DNA from: an uncultured Alphaproteobacteria bacterium
GTDB taxonomy: Bacteria; Pseudomonadota; Alphaproteobacteria; Bin95
Direction of reading: 5' to 3'
Length of the DNA: 5,470 nt
Assembly (NCBI GenBank): GCA_913060845.1
Contig: CAJXVF010000217.1
Location: 1 to 5,470, forward strand
The position numbers and the translations under genes are program-made. Below the pieces are notes generated by a model. That model made no database searches and was not told the DNA's origin. It was given only the letters and a program-made list of their open reading frames with translations. This document shows positions 1 to 5,373 of this stretch, one piece after another (the stretch's first letter is position 1; each line of letters begins with the position of its first letter).

Positions 1-1
1 C

Positions 2-106
2 GGCGGCTGGCAAGACATTGTTATATATGATGGACTTTTGAATCAGACTCTAAGATCACAATGGCTTAAGTTCATATGGTTCGCAAGAGGTAAACAGGTA
101 AACTAA
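2..106 (+). CDS. possible 3' end of an unidentified gene cut by the window edge
   Basis: One forward frame is open from the window edge to a TAA at 104-106, giving about 34 residues that begin GGWQDIVIYDGLL and end FARGKQVN. The stretch is AT-rich, uses codons rare in the neighbouring genes (ATA, AGA) and matches no family I recognise. A 34-codon open frame can arise by chance in such DNA. It could be the C-terminus of a real upstream gene, or non-coding leader of the downstream oxidoreductase gene. It is listed only so the reader knows this frame is open. Confidence 0.15.
   Translation, partial: GGWQDIVIYDGLLNQTLRSQWLKFIWFARGKQVN
88..103. repeat. perfect tandem 8-bp direct repeat AGGTAAAC x2
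   Basis: AGGTAAAC at 88-95 is followed immediately by an identical copy at 96-103, about 80 bp before the start of the LLM oxidoreductase gene. Direct repeats of this size can be activator half-sites, but no promoter elements at convincing spacing were found around them. The repeat is certain; any function is not. Confidence 0.6.
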
Positions 107-173
107 GATGTAATGGTTTTCAAAAACTGCCTATTTTTCAGGCGGATAAATGATCTCTTGCGGGATCGGTCTT

Positions 174-178
174 GGAGG
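174..178 (+). promoter_or_regulatory. Shine-Dalgarno site fixing the LLM gene start at 185
   Basis: GGAGG lies six bases before ATG 185. The longer open frame beginning at ATG 113 has no purine-rich site upstream, and its extra 24 residues (MVFKNCLFFRRIND...) do not belong to the family. Family members begin with the MKLGL strand, as ATG 185 does. Confidence 0.85.
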
Positions 179-184
179 AATGCA

Positions 185-1240
185 ATGAAATTAGGACTTT
201 CCATCGGTTATTCAGGCGCTGAGATGAACTTGCCGGTCGAGCGCGTGCAGCGGGCGGAAGCGCTTGGGTATGACTGCGTTTGGACGGCGGAGGCCTATGG
301 CTCTGATGCGGTGACGCCATTGGCGTTTCTGGCAGGGCAGACGAGTCGCATAAAATTGGGCACTGCGATCATGCAGTTAGCAGCAAGAACGCCCGCGAAT
401 GCCGCCATGTCTGCCGCGACCGTCGATGCGATGGCTGGTGGTGGTCGATTTATCGCTGGTTTGGGCGTTTCTGGCCCGCAGATCGTGGAAGGCTGGTATG
501 GCCAACCCTGGGGGCGGCCCTATTACCGCCTGAAAGACTATGTGGAAATCATGCGGAAGATTTTCCGGCGTGAAGGCCCGGTCAGTCACGAGGGCCGCGA
601 AATTAGCCTCCCCTATGAGGGTGAGGGTGCTGCTGGCGTTGGCAAACCGTTGCAGTCAATCCTGCATATGAACCCGGATATCCCAATCTTTATTGGTGCG
701 GGGAACGCGGCCACTGTCCGTTTGACAGCAGAGCTATGTGACGGCTGGTTGCCGCTTGGCCTCACCCCTGCTGCAGTTCAGGAATATATGCCCTGGGTGG
801 AAGAAGGCTTTGCCAGGGCGCAGGCGAAGGGCGTGGACAAGGGCTTCCACAATTTTGAGATCGTGGCGTCAGCCCATGTGGAGATTGATCAGGATGTGCA
901 GGGTGCGCTGGATCGGCTGAAACCTGAAGTCGCGCTGTATGTCGGCGGCATGGGACACAAGAATAAGAATTTCCATAAGGAAATGATGGTCCGCCGCGGC
1001 TTTGGCGATGCCGCTGACCGCATTCAGGAGCTTTTCCTGGCGGGTCACAAAAAAGAGGCCACAGCAGCCGTGCCAGACGAATGGGTGGATGAGAAGTCTC
1101 TGGTCGGCCCAGCGTCCCGCATCAAGGCGCGGTACAAGCGTTGGGAAGACATCGGCCTGGCTTCGTTGACTGTCCGCACGAAGCAGGACGAGGCCGTTGA
1201 AGTGATGGCTGAAGCCGCGCGGCTCAATCAGCCGCGATAG
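185..1240 (+). CDS. LLM-class (luciferase-like) oxidoreductase, Rv3520c type, probably F420- or FMN-dependent
   Basis: A 351-residue single-domain TIM-barrel protein of the bacterial luciferase-like superfamily, expected to be cytosolic. Visible signatures are the first strand MKLGLSIGY (1-9), TAEAYGSDAVTPLAF (34-48), KLGTAIMQLAARTP (57-70), GLGVSGPQIVEGWYG (92-106), IPIFIGAGNA (167-176, cofactor-binding side), AELCDGWLP (182-190) and a C-terminal helix GPASRIKARYKRWEDIGL (308-325). The GVSGPQxVEGWYG block and the ALYVGGMG...NFH stretch (250-263) match what I recall of the mycobacterial Rv3520c-like F420-dependent subfamily, at the usual length. Members transfer hydride between reduced F420 or FMN and an organic substrate; the substrate is unknown. 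The gene is alone on its strand and converges on cysE with 5 bp between stops. The family call is strong, the cofactor is inferred, and no symbol is justified. Confidence 0.9.
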   Translation: MKLGLSIGYSGAEMNLPVERVQRAEALGYDCVWTAEAYGSDAVTPLAFLAGQTSRIKLGTAIMQLAARTPANAAMSAATVDAMAGGGRFIAGLGVSGPQIVEGWYGQPWGRPYYRLKDYVEIMRKIFRREGPVSHEGREISLPYEGEGAAGVGKPLQSILHMNPDIPIFIGAGNAATVRLTAELCDGWLPLGLTPAAVQEYMPWVEEGFARAQAKGVDKGFHNFEIVASAHVEIDQDVQGALDRLKPEVALYVGGMGHKNKNFHKEMMVRRGFGDAADRIQELFLAGHKKEATAAVPDEWVDEKSLVGPASRIKARYKRWEDIGLASLTVRTKQDEAVEVMAEAARLNQPR

Positions 1241-1245
1241 GCGCT

Positions 1246-1944
1246 TTAAGCGGCGCTGCAGCCTTGGTTCTTCACGGGATCAACGCTTGTAGCGTCGCCT
1301 TCAAGCTCTTCGACGCGGGTGCGGAGTGCTTCCAGCTCTTCCTGCATCGCCGTGAGACTGCGCGCGACAGGGTCTGCCATGCCTGCTGCAACGCCGTAAG
1401 CTGCGAAATCCGCAGGTTCTAGGGTCGGTTCAGCCCGCTTCACGATTTTCGCAGGAATGCCGACTACGGTGACAGCAGGCGGCACTGCGTTCACGACGAC
1501 AGCGTTCGCGCCGACCCGCGCACCCGCACCCACAGTGAACGGCCCCAGGATTTGCGCGCCAGATCCAACGATCACGCAGTCTTCAAGTGTTGGATGCCGC
1601 TTACCTTGGTCGAGCGCTGTACCACCGAGCGTCACGCCCTGATACAGCGTTACATCGTCGCCAACCTCCGCCGTCTCGCCAATCACGACGCCCATGCCGT
1701 GATCAATGAACAGGCGTTTGCCAATTGTGGCGCCGGGATGAATTTCGATGCCGCTCATCATCCGCCCAAGATGGGAGACAAAGCGGCCAAGCGTGAACCG
1801 GCGCTTCCGCCAAAGCCAGTTTGCGGCGCGATAGAATGTCAGCGCATGAAACCCTGGATATGAGAGCACCACATCCCATCGGTTCCTGAGGGCAGGATCG
1901 CGGGCGACATAGGAGTCGATTTCTTCGATCAGGCCTTTGAACAT
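1246..1944 (-). CDS. cysE: serine O-acetyltransferase (short EpsC-like CysE)
   Basis: A 232-residue enzyme that converts L-serine and acetyl-CoA to O-acetylserine, the first step of cysteine synthesis. The N-terminal helical part (1-60) has the family block [21 protein letters not shown] left-handed beta-helix of hexapeptide repeats follows (about 66-168). Catalytic His82 lies in [12 protein letters not shown] and GKRHP (114-118) forms the acetyl-CoA/serine site. Glu67 in GIEIHPG stands where E. coli CysE has Asp143, as usual for EpsC-type enzymes. It lacks most of the long N-terminal domain of E. coli CysE (273 aa). The tail has a predicted coiled coil (about 196-216, [15 protein letters not shown]) and ends QGCSAA, not in isoleucine. 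The start is ATG 1944, because GGAG lies 8 bases upstream; GTG 1953 overlaps that site. It is divergent from cysK, its functional partner. Confidence 0.93.
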   Translation of the reverse strand: MFKGLIEEIDSYVARDPALRNRWDVVLSYPGFHALTFYRAANWLWRKRRFTLGRFVSHLGRMMSGIEIHPGATIGKRLFIDHGMGVVIGETAEVGDDVTLYQGVTLGGTALDQGKRHPTLEDCVIVGSGAQILGPFTVGAGARVGANAVVVNAVPPAVTVVGIPAKIVKRAEPTLEPADFAAYGVAAGMADPVARSLTAMQEELEALRTRVEELEGDATSVDPVKNQGCSAA

Positions 1945-1952
1945 CTTGCTCA

Positions 1953-1956
1953 CTCC
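1953..1956 (-). promoter_or_regulatory. Shine-Dalgarno site fixing the cysE start at 1944
   Basis: On the minus strand GGAG (1956 to 1953) precedes ATG 1944 by eight bases. The alternative GTG at 1953 shares its first base with this site and has no other ribosome-binding sequence at useful distance. Starting at [10 protein letters not shown] also matches the usual N-terminus of the family. Confidence 0.75.
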
Positions 1957-2004
1957 AGCGCCGTCAGGATACTTTAGGGCGCAGTGAAATACGTGTTGTT
2001 CTAA

Positions 2005-2022
2005 TATGGGTTTCGCCCCATA
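2005..2022. repeat. 6-bp inverted repeat TATGGG-N6-CCCATA
   Basis: TATGGG at 2005-2010 is exactly mirrored by CCCATA at 2017-2022 around TTTCGC. It could be a regulator-binding dyad in the shared control region, or a small hairpin in the cysE leader 61 to 78 bases before its start. No T-run follows on either strand, so it is not a terminator. It matches no operator consensus I can name. Confidence 0.55.
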
Positions 2023-2051
2023 AAAGGAATAGAGGAAAAATACGGTTTATC

Positions 2052-2068
2052 TTTGCGTTTTATGCAAA
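2052..2068. repeat. 5-bp inverted repeat TTTGC-N7-GCAAA
   Basis: TTTGC (2052-2056) and GCAAA (2064-2068) flank a seven-base spacer, about 63 bp before the cysK start. The repeat overlaps a weak -35 candidate (TTGCGT). The short arms make chance occurrence quite possible. It is listed as a candidate operator in an otherwise unexplained region. Confidence 0.35.
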
Positions 2069-2114
2069 AATGCTCGGCATAGTCCGCACGATCAGGTCGC
2101 CGGGTCAAGGATTT

Positions 2115-2120
2115 AGGAGG
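2115..2120 (+). promoter_or_regulatory. strong Shine-Dalgarno site of cysK
   Basis: AGGAGG, a full consensus site, ends ten bases before ATG 2131. The spacing is slightly long but the match is perfect, and it supports the ATG at which family homology (NFIDAIGNTPLVRL) begins. Confidence 0.85.
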
Positions 2121-2130
2121 GCTTAGGCTC

Positions 2131-3132
2131 ATGGAATTCCGGCGGAACTTTATCGATGCGATTGGCAACACGCCCCTGGTCCGATTGACGGCGGCGAGTG
2201 AGGTCACAGGCTGTGAAATTCTAGGCAAGTGCGAATTCATGAACCCAGGCGGGTCCGTGAAGGACCGGGCTGCGCTGGCCATTGTTCAGGACGCCGAGAC
2301 AAAGGGCTTGCTGAAGCCCGGTGGTGTGATCGTTGAAGGGACTGCGGGCAATACCGGAATCGGCCTGGCGTTGGTCGGCAATGCGCGCGGATATAAAACC
2401 GTCATCGTTATCCCTGAGACTCAGAGCCAAGAAAAGAAAGACATGCTGATCTTGGCCGGTGCGGAACTCGTGCAAGTGCCTGCGGCTCCCTATAAGGACC
2501 CGAATAACTACATCCATGTCTCGCAACGCCTTGCCGAAGAACGCGCGAAGTCTGAGCCGAATGGCGCCATTTGGGCCAATCAATTCGATAACGTTGCTAA
2601 CCGCGAAGGCCATATACGCACCACGGCGGAAGAAATTTGGGCGCAGACGGATGGGAAGGTCGATGGGTTCATTTGTGCTGTCGGCACTGGCGGCACCTTG
2701 GCCGGTACGGGCATGGGCCTGAAGGCGAAGAATTCGAATATCGCTATTGGCATCGCTGATCCGCCGGGGGCCGCTCTCTATGAATTCTACAAGAATGGCG
2801 CGCTAAAATCGGAAGGGTCTTCTATCACAGAAGGTATTGGCCAGGGCCGGATTACAGACAATCTGGTAGACGCGCCAATCGATCACGCCTTCCAAATTTC
2901 AGATGAAGAGAGCCTGCAGATTGCGTTTGACCTGCTACAGCATGAAGGCTTCTGCCTGGGCGGGTCATCTGGGGTGAATGTGGCTGGTGCAATCCGGCTA
3001 GCTAAGGAGCTGGGGCCCGGAAAAACTATCGTCACGATCCTTTGCGATGGCGGCGCACGATATATGAGCAAGATGTTCAACCCAGAATTCCTGCGCGGAA
3101 AAGGCCTGCCAACACCGTCTTGGATGGACTGA
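2131..3132 (+). CDS. cysK: cysteine synthase (O-acetylserine sulfhydrylase), variant TAGNT type
   Basis: A 333-residue fold-type II PLP enzyme that makes cysteine from O-acetylserine and sulfide in the cytosol, using the product of divergent CysE. The N-terminal IGNTPLVRL (11-19) is followed by NPGGSVKDR (38-46) with the PLP lysine Lys44. The substrate-binding loop is TAGNT (71-75), inside EGTAGNTGIG, where classical CysK has TSGNT. The phosphate-binding loop is GTGGT (185-189), and LGGSSGVN (276-283) is conserved. The pyridine-nitrogen region reads CDGGARY (305-311), where E. coli CysK has a Ser-containing PSSGERY. The blocks TQSQEK, WANQFDN, ADPPG and SSITEGIGQGRITDN resemble the clade containing fungal cysteine synthase 2-like proteins and many proteobacterial CysK proteins of about 330-345 aa. 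It has no CBS domain and no signal peptide. The stop is shared as a palindrome with the cyclase gene. Cysteine synthase is the best call; a different sulfur nucleophile cannot be excluded. Confidence 0.92.
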   Translation: MEFRRNFIDAIGNTPLVRLTAASEVTGCEILGKCEFMNPGGSVKDRAALAIVQDAETKGLLKPGGVIVEGTAGNTGIGLALVGNARGYKTVIVIPETQSQEKKDMLILAGAELVQVPAAPYKDPNNYIHVSQRLAEERAKSEPNGAIWANQFDNVANREGHIRTTAEEIWAQTDGKVDGFICAVGTGGTLAGTGMGLKAKNSNIAIGIADPPGAALYEFYKNGALKSEGSSITEGIGQGRITDNLVDAPIDHAFQISDEESLQIAFDLLQHEGFCLGGSSGVNVAGAIRLAKELGPGKTIVTILCDGGARYMSKMFNPEFLRGKGLPTPSWMD

Positions 3133-3135
3133 TCA
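3130..3135. other. palindromic double stop codon TGATCA joining cysK and the cyclase gene
   Basis: TGA at 3130-3132 ends cysK on the plus strand. The next three bases, TCA (3133-3135), are TGA on the minus strand and end the cyclase gene. The two genes abut with no intergenic base, and no intrinsic terminator can lie between them. Any 3' untranslated RNA from either gene must be antisense to the other. Confidence 0.9.
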
Positions 3136-4539
3136 GGCTTTAGCTGGCTTGGTAAGCAGAATCCGAAGCGCCCGTGCCGCTGAATGACCCCGGATTTCAA
3201 CCTCGCCAGCGCTGACGAACCCATCCAGTAAGACCTCTGCCCGTTCAGAGTTTTCTGAGCGGGCTTGGTCTGCCGTCTCTTCACTTATGACGACAGCAGC
3301 GTCCAGGGTGCGCGTCACCTGTTCCAAGCGGGCGGCGAGGTTGACAGCATCGCCAATGGTCGCGAATTCCAGCCGCCGTTCTGAACCAATATCGCCGGAC
3401 ACGACGGGGCCGTAGTGAACGCCGACGGCAATCCGGACAGGATCAAACCCGGCTTTGGCCCGGCTGACGTTCCAGGCGTCCTGTTCAGCGATGATTGCGC
3501 GTGCGGCGGCGATGGCTCGGCTAGCGTCATCTGGCCCAGAACGAGGCGTGCCAAATGTCGCCATCAGGCCGTCGCCCATATATTTGTCGAGGGTGCCATC
3601 ATTCTCAAAGATCGCACGCTCCAAGCGCATGTGTAGGGCGCGGAGAAAGCCGATGACCCGTTCTGGCGGTTCGTTCTCCGCCGCTTTGGTGAAGCCGACA
3701 ACGTCCGCGAACAGCACGGCGGCGTTTTGGGATGTAATTACGTCAAAAGGCGTGTCCTGGTTCGCCAGATCTTCAGCCATGGAGGGAGCGAAATAACGGG
3801 CGAGATTGGCGCGCTCGCGCGTGGCGCTAATCTCTGCACGCACTATCCTGCGGGCGCGGTGCGCAACGGTCGCCAGGATGACGGTGACGATGCCGACGAC
3901 CACAATCGTCTCAAATAGTTTCTCAATGTCGACGAAATATGGATTGGCCGTAAGCGTGACAAAGGTCTCACCGTTGACGGGGGAGCCAGTATCGAAAATC
4001 GTGAAGGCGTTAGGGCGCGTGGCGAGATAATAGAACGCCCCAGTCCAGGATATGGCAGCGCATAATCCGCCCCACAATACGCGTCGCGCATCATAGCACC
4101 CAGCAACGGACGCTAGCAGGATAAACAGATACACACCGCGCCCTTCAGACGCGACTTGGCCTGGCGGCTTAATGGCGTCATTCACCGGATTATCCAGAAC
4201 TAATGTAGCGGCCATCAAGAGAAAATCAGCGAGGATCAGGCCATAGAGTGCCCAATGCTGCTCTTGCTTTCCTGCAAGATATTGGCCGTAGCCGATGGCG
4301 ATGTATCCGGCGAAAAACGGTAGATAGAATGTGGTTGCATAGGATCCAACCAGCGTCGTAATGCAGATCAAAATCACGCCAAGTGCAGCGACCCGGAGCC
4401 AGAGCCCAATCCATAGTGCTCGGACGTCTGCCGCGTGAAACGTCGCTCGTGCGCGACGGCCAGAGCGGTTCATGCTTTTGGGCCTGGCTAGCCTTTCATT
4501 TGCGGCACTGTCAGCAACTAATGCGGCGACTTGAGCCAT
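3133..4539 (-). CDS. membrane-anchored class III adenylate cyclase
   Basis: A 468-residue protein predicted to make cAMP from ATP at the inner membrane. A basic cytosolic N-terminus (1-40) is followed by about six membrane helices (roughly 43-65, 70-88, 96-114, 134-149, 153-173, 209-227). RR at 152-153 and the basic stretch after 227 fit a cytosolic C-terminus, and a 35-residue loop (174-208) would be periplasmic. The linker RERANLARYFAPSMAEDLA (241-259) resembles the cyclase transducer element. The catalytic domain (about 273-408) has metal-binding Asp279 in FADVVGFT and Asp323 in YMGDG, adenine-selecting Lys319 in LDKYMGDG, and transition-state Asn400 and Arg404 in NLAAR. All catalytic residues are present, so it should work as a homodimer. 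Start ATG 4539 is chosen because AGGAG lies 8 bases upstream; the frame extends to 4941, but those 134 residues are antisense to the amidohydrolase gene. No symbol is assigned. Confidence 0.92.
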   Translation of the reverse strand: MAQVAALVADSAANERLARPKSMNRSGRRARATFHAADVRALWIGLWLRVAALGVILICITTLVGSYATTFYLPFFAGYIAIGYGQYLAGKQEQHWALYGLILADFLLMAATLVLDNPVNDAIKPPGQVASEGRGVYLFILLASVAGCYDARRVLWGGLCAAISWTGAFYYLATRPNAFTIFDTGSPVNGETFVTLTANPYFVDIEKLFETIVVVGIVTVILATVAHRARRIVRAEISATRERANLARYFAPSMAEDLANQDTPFDVITSQNAAVLFADVVGFTKAAENEPPERVIGFLRALHMRLERAIFENDGTLDKYMGDGLMATFGTPRSGPDDASRAIAAARAIIAEQDAWNVSRAKAGFDPVRIAVGVHYGPVVSGDIGSERRLEFATIGDAVNLAARLEQVTRTLDAAVVISEETADQARSENSERAEVLLDGFVSAGEVEIRGHSAARALRILLTKPAKA

Positions 4540-4559
4540 GATCCGCTCTCCTTCATGCT

Positions 4560-4569
4560 GGCTGCAGCC
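4560..4569. repeat. perfect 10-bp palindrome GGCTGCAGCC
   Basis: GGCTGCAGCC is identical on both strands and sits near the middle of the 69-bp divergent region, next to the TATAAA at 4572. Its position makes it a candidate operator acting on both genes. GC-rich palindromes of this length also occur by chance, and no known consensus is matched. Confidence 0.45.
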
Positions 4570-4597
4570 GGTATAAACACGATGATCTTTGTTAGAT

Positions 4598-4603
4598 AGG
4601 TGG
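4598..4603 (+). promoter_or_regulatory. Shine-Dalgarno site fixing the amidohydrolase start at 4609
   Basis: AGGTGG (one mismatch to AGGAGG) ends five bases before ATG 4609. The alternative GTG start at 4600 lies inside this site, adds only three residues and has no site of its own. Confidence 0.75.
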
Positions 4604-4608
4604 GCGCT

Positions 4609-5298
4609 ATGGCGAATGAACCGAACGCGAAAATCCGTCGCTGGGCAGATTTGATTAGTGAAGCTGAAATGCAGGCCTATGCCAAAGCCAAGTTCGGCGA
4701 GAGCATTGGTTTGGGTGAGAATGTGGCTTTGCTGAACATCGACACCACCAACAATTTCGTCGATCCAGCCTACGATATGTGTGCGGAGCGGGATGACGGC
4801 TTGGTCGCCAATTTCGTGCGGATCACGGAGGCGTTCCGGCGTCTTGGTCTGCCGATCTATTACAGCCGCCGTGATGATCGAAGCCACCCGATCAAGCGTG
4901 GCGTGTGGAACTTGAAGCTCGGCACGGCGGATACCTTCCAATACACCACAGACCCCAACGCGGACGCTTGGCCGGAAGCCTATGCGCCCCGGGAAGAAGA
5001 CGTCGTGGTGCTGAAGAACAAACCATCGCCATTTTTCGCAACACCGCTTGAATCCTGGTTGCGCTACCAGGGGATCGATAGTCTGGTGGTGATCGGCATT
5101 TCGACATCAGGCTGTGTGCGCGCTGGTGTGCTTGACGCTTTCAACCACAATTTCCGCGTGACCGTGGTTGAAGATTGCTGCGGCGACCGTTCGCCAACGG
5201 CTCACCGAGCCAATCTATTCGACATGGATATGAAAATGGCTGACGTAGAGCCATTGGACGTCGTGCTGGCAGAGCTAGAGTGTCGCCCAATAATATAG
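4609..5298 (+). CDS. isochorismatase-fold cysteine hydrolase, N-carbamoylsarcosine amidase-like
   Basis: A 229-residue cytosolic alpha/beta hydrolase of the isochorismatase/cysteine-hydrolase superfamily. The expected catalytic triad is visible: Asp45 in LLNIDTTNNF, Lys136 in VVLKNKPSPFFATPLESWL, and nucleophile Cys169 in GISTSGCVRAGVLDAF. The TTSGCVR-like block, the late motif CCGDRSPTAHRANLFDMDMK (190-209) and the NKPSPFF segment resemble N-carbamoylsarcosine amidohydrolase, which releases ammonia and CO2 to give sarcosine in creatinine breakdown. No creatinine, hydantoin or sarcosine genes are nearby, so the true substrate, probably a small amide or carbamoyl compound, is open. Nicotinamidase or true isochorismatase is less likely because the motif neighbourhoods fit worse. 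Length is normal and the frame is intact. It is divergent from the cyclase gene and followed by a likely terminator, so probably a single-gene transcript. Confidence 0.88.
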   Translation: MANEPNAKIRRWADLISEAEMQAYAKAKFGESIGLGENVALLNIDTTNNFVDPAYDMCAERDDGLVANFVRITEAFRRLGLPIYYSRRDDRSHPIKRGVWNLKLGTADTFQYTTDPNADAWPEAYAPREEDVVVLKNKPSPFFATPLESWLRYQGIDSLVVIGISTSGCVRAGVLDAFNHNFRVTVVEDCCGDRSPTAHRANLFDMDMKMADVEPLDVVLAELECRPII

Positions 5299-5310
5299 AG
5301 AAATGATCAC

Positions 5311-5342
5311 ATTAGAGGTGCAGTTACCTTTAATAATTTTTT
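5311..5342 (+). terminator. probable intrinsic terminator of the amidohydrolase gene
   Basis: Starting 12 bases after the stop codon, 5311-5320 pairs with 5325-5334 as a 10-bp stem (two G-U pairs, core GAGGT/ACCTT) closed by the four-base loop CAGT. Two As and a run of six Ts (5337-5342) follow. The stem is AT-rich and only moderately stable, but location, geometry and T-run all fit. Confidence 0.6.
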
Positions 5343-5373
5343 GGATAATTGAACTATAAACATGGAAGTCGTT

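Larger units (their letters stand above)
1945..2130. promoter_or_regulatory. divergent cysE/cysK control region
   Basis: This 186-bp AT-rich region must carry promoters for both cysteine genes and contains two inverted repeats, listed separately. Weak sigma-70-like candidates toward cysK are TTGTTC (1996-2001) with CATAAA (2019-2024) at 17-bp spacing, and TTGCGT (2053-2058) with CATAGT (2078-2083) at 19-bp spacing. Neither is close to consensus. In the first, the inverted repeat at 2005-2022 would fill the spacer and overlap the -10. No convincing promoter toward cysE was found. No T-box, SAM or other riboswitch was recognised. Co-regulation by sulfur or cysteine status is plausible from gene content only. 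Confidence 0.5.
4540..4608. promoter_or_regulatory. short divergent control region between cyclase and amidohydrolase genes
   Basis: Only 69 bp separate the two start codons, so both promoters must overlap or lie partly within coding sequence. The cyclase Shine-Dalgarno (AGGAG, 4552 to 4548 on the minus strand) occupies the left end. A -10-like TATAAA lies at 4572-4577, with no good -35 partner. A perfect palindrome is in the middle (separate entry). No CRP-type TGTGA-N6-TCACA site was seen. Confidence 0.5.

Noticed and set aside
113..184. 24-residue N-terminal extension of the LLM oxidoreductase
   Set aside because: There is no ribosome-binding site at ATG 113, the residues are unlike the family, and GGAGG lies six bases before ATG 185.
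180..188. Mini-ORF ATG-CAA-TGA overlapping the LLM start codon
   Set aside because: The Shine-Dalgarno site ends one base before this ATG, too close for efficient initiation. It looks like a by-product of the sequence GCAATGA.
1242..1252. CGCTT-T-AAGCG as a bidirectional terminator between the LLM gene and cysE
   Set aside because: There is no viable loop beyond three bases, only four to five pairs, and no T-run on either strand.
1552..1863. 103-codon plus-strand open frame inside cysE
   Set aside because: It is antisense to the well-supported beta-helix coding region of cysE. Its protein has no recognisable motif and no ribosome-binding site was seen.
1945..2130. Riboswitch or T-box controlling the cysteine genes
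   Set aside because: No T-box sequence, SAM-type core or other known conserved elements could be recognised; only short inverted repeats are present.
2221..2613. 130-codon minus-strand open frame inside cysK, and similar shadows at 2883-3284 and 377-589
   Set aside because: All are antisense to conserved genes with intact catalytic motifs, and their translations resemble no family.
4540..4941. 134-codon N-terminal extension of the cyclase open frame
   Set aside because: It is wholly antisense to the amidohydrolase gene and its upstream region, has no recognisable domain, and a strong AGGAG site sits 8 bases before the internal ATG 4539.
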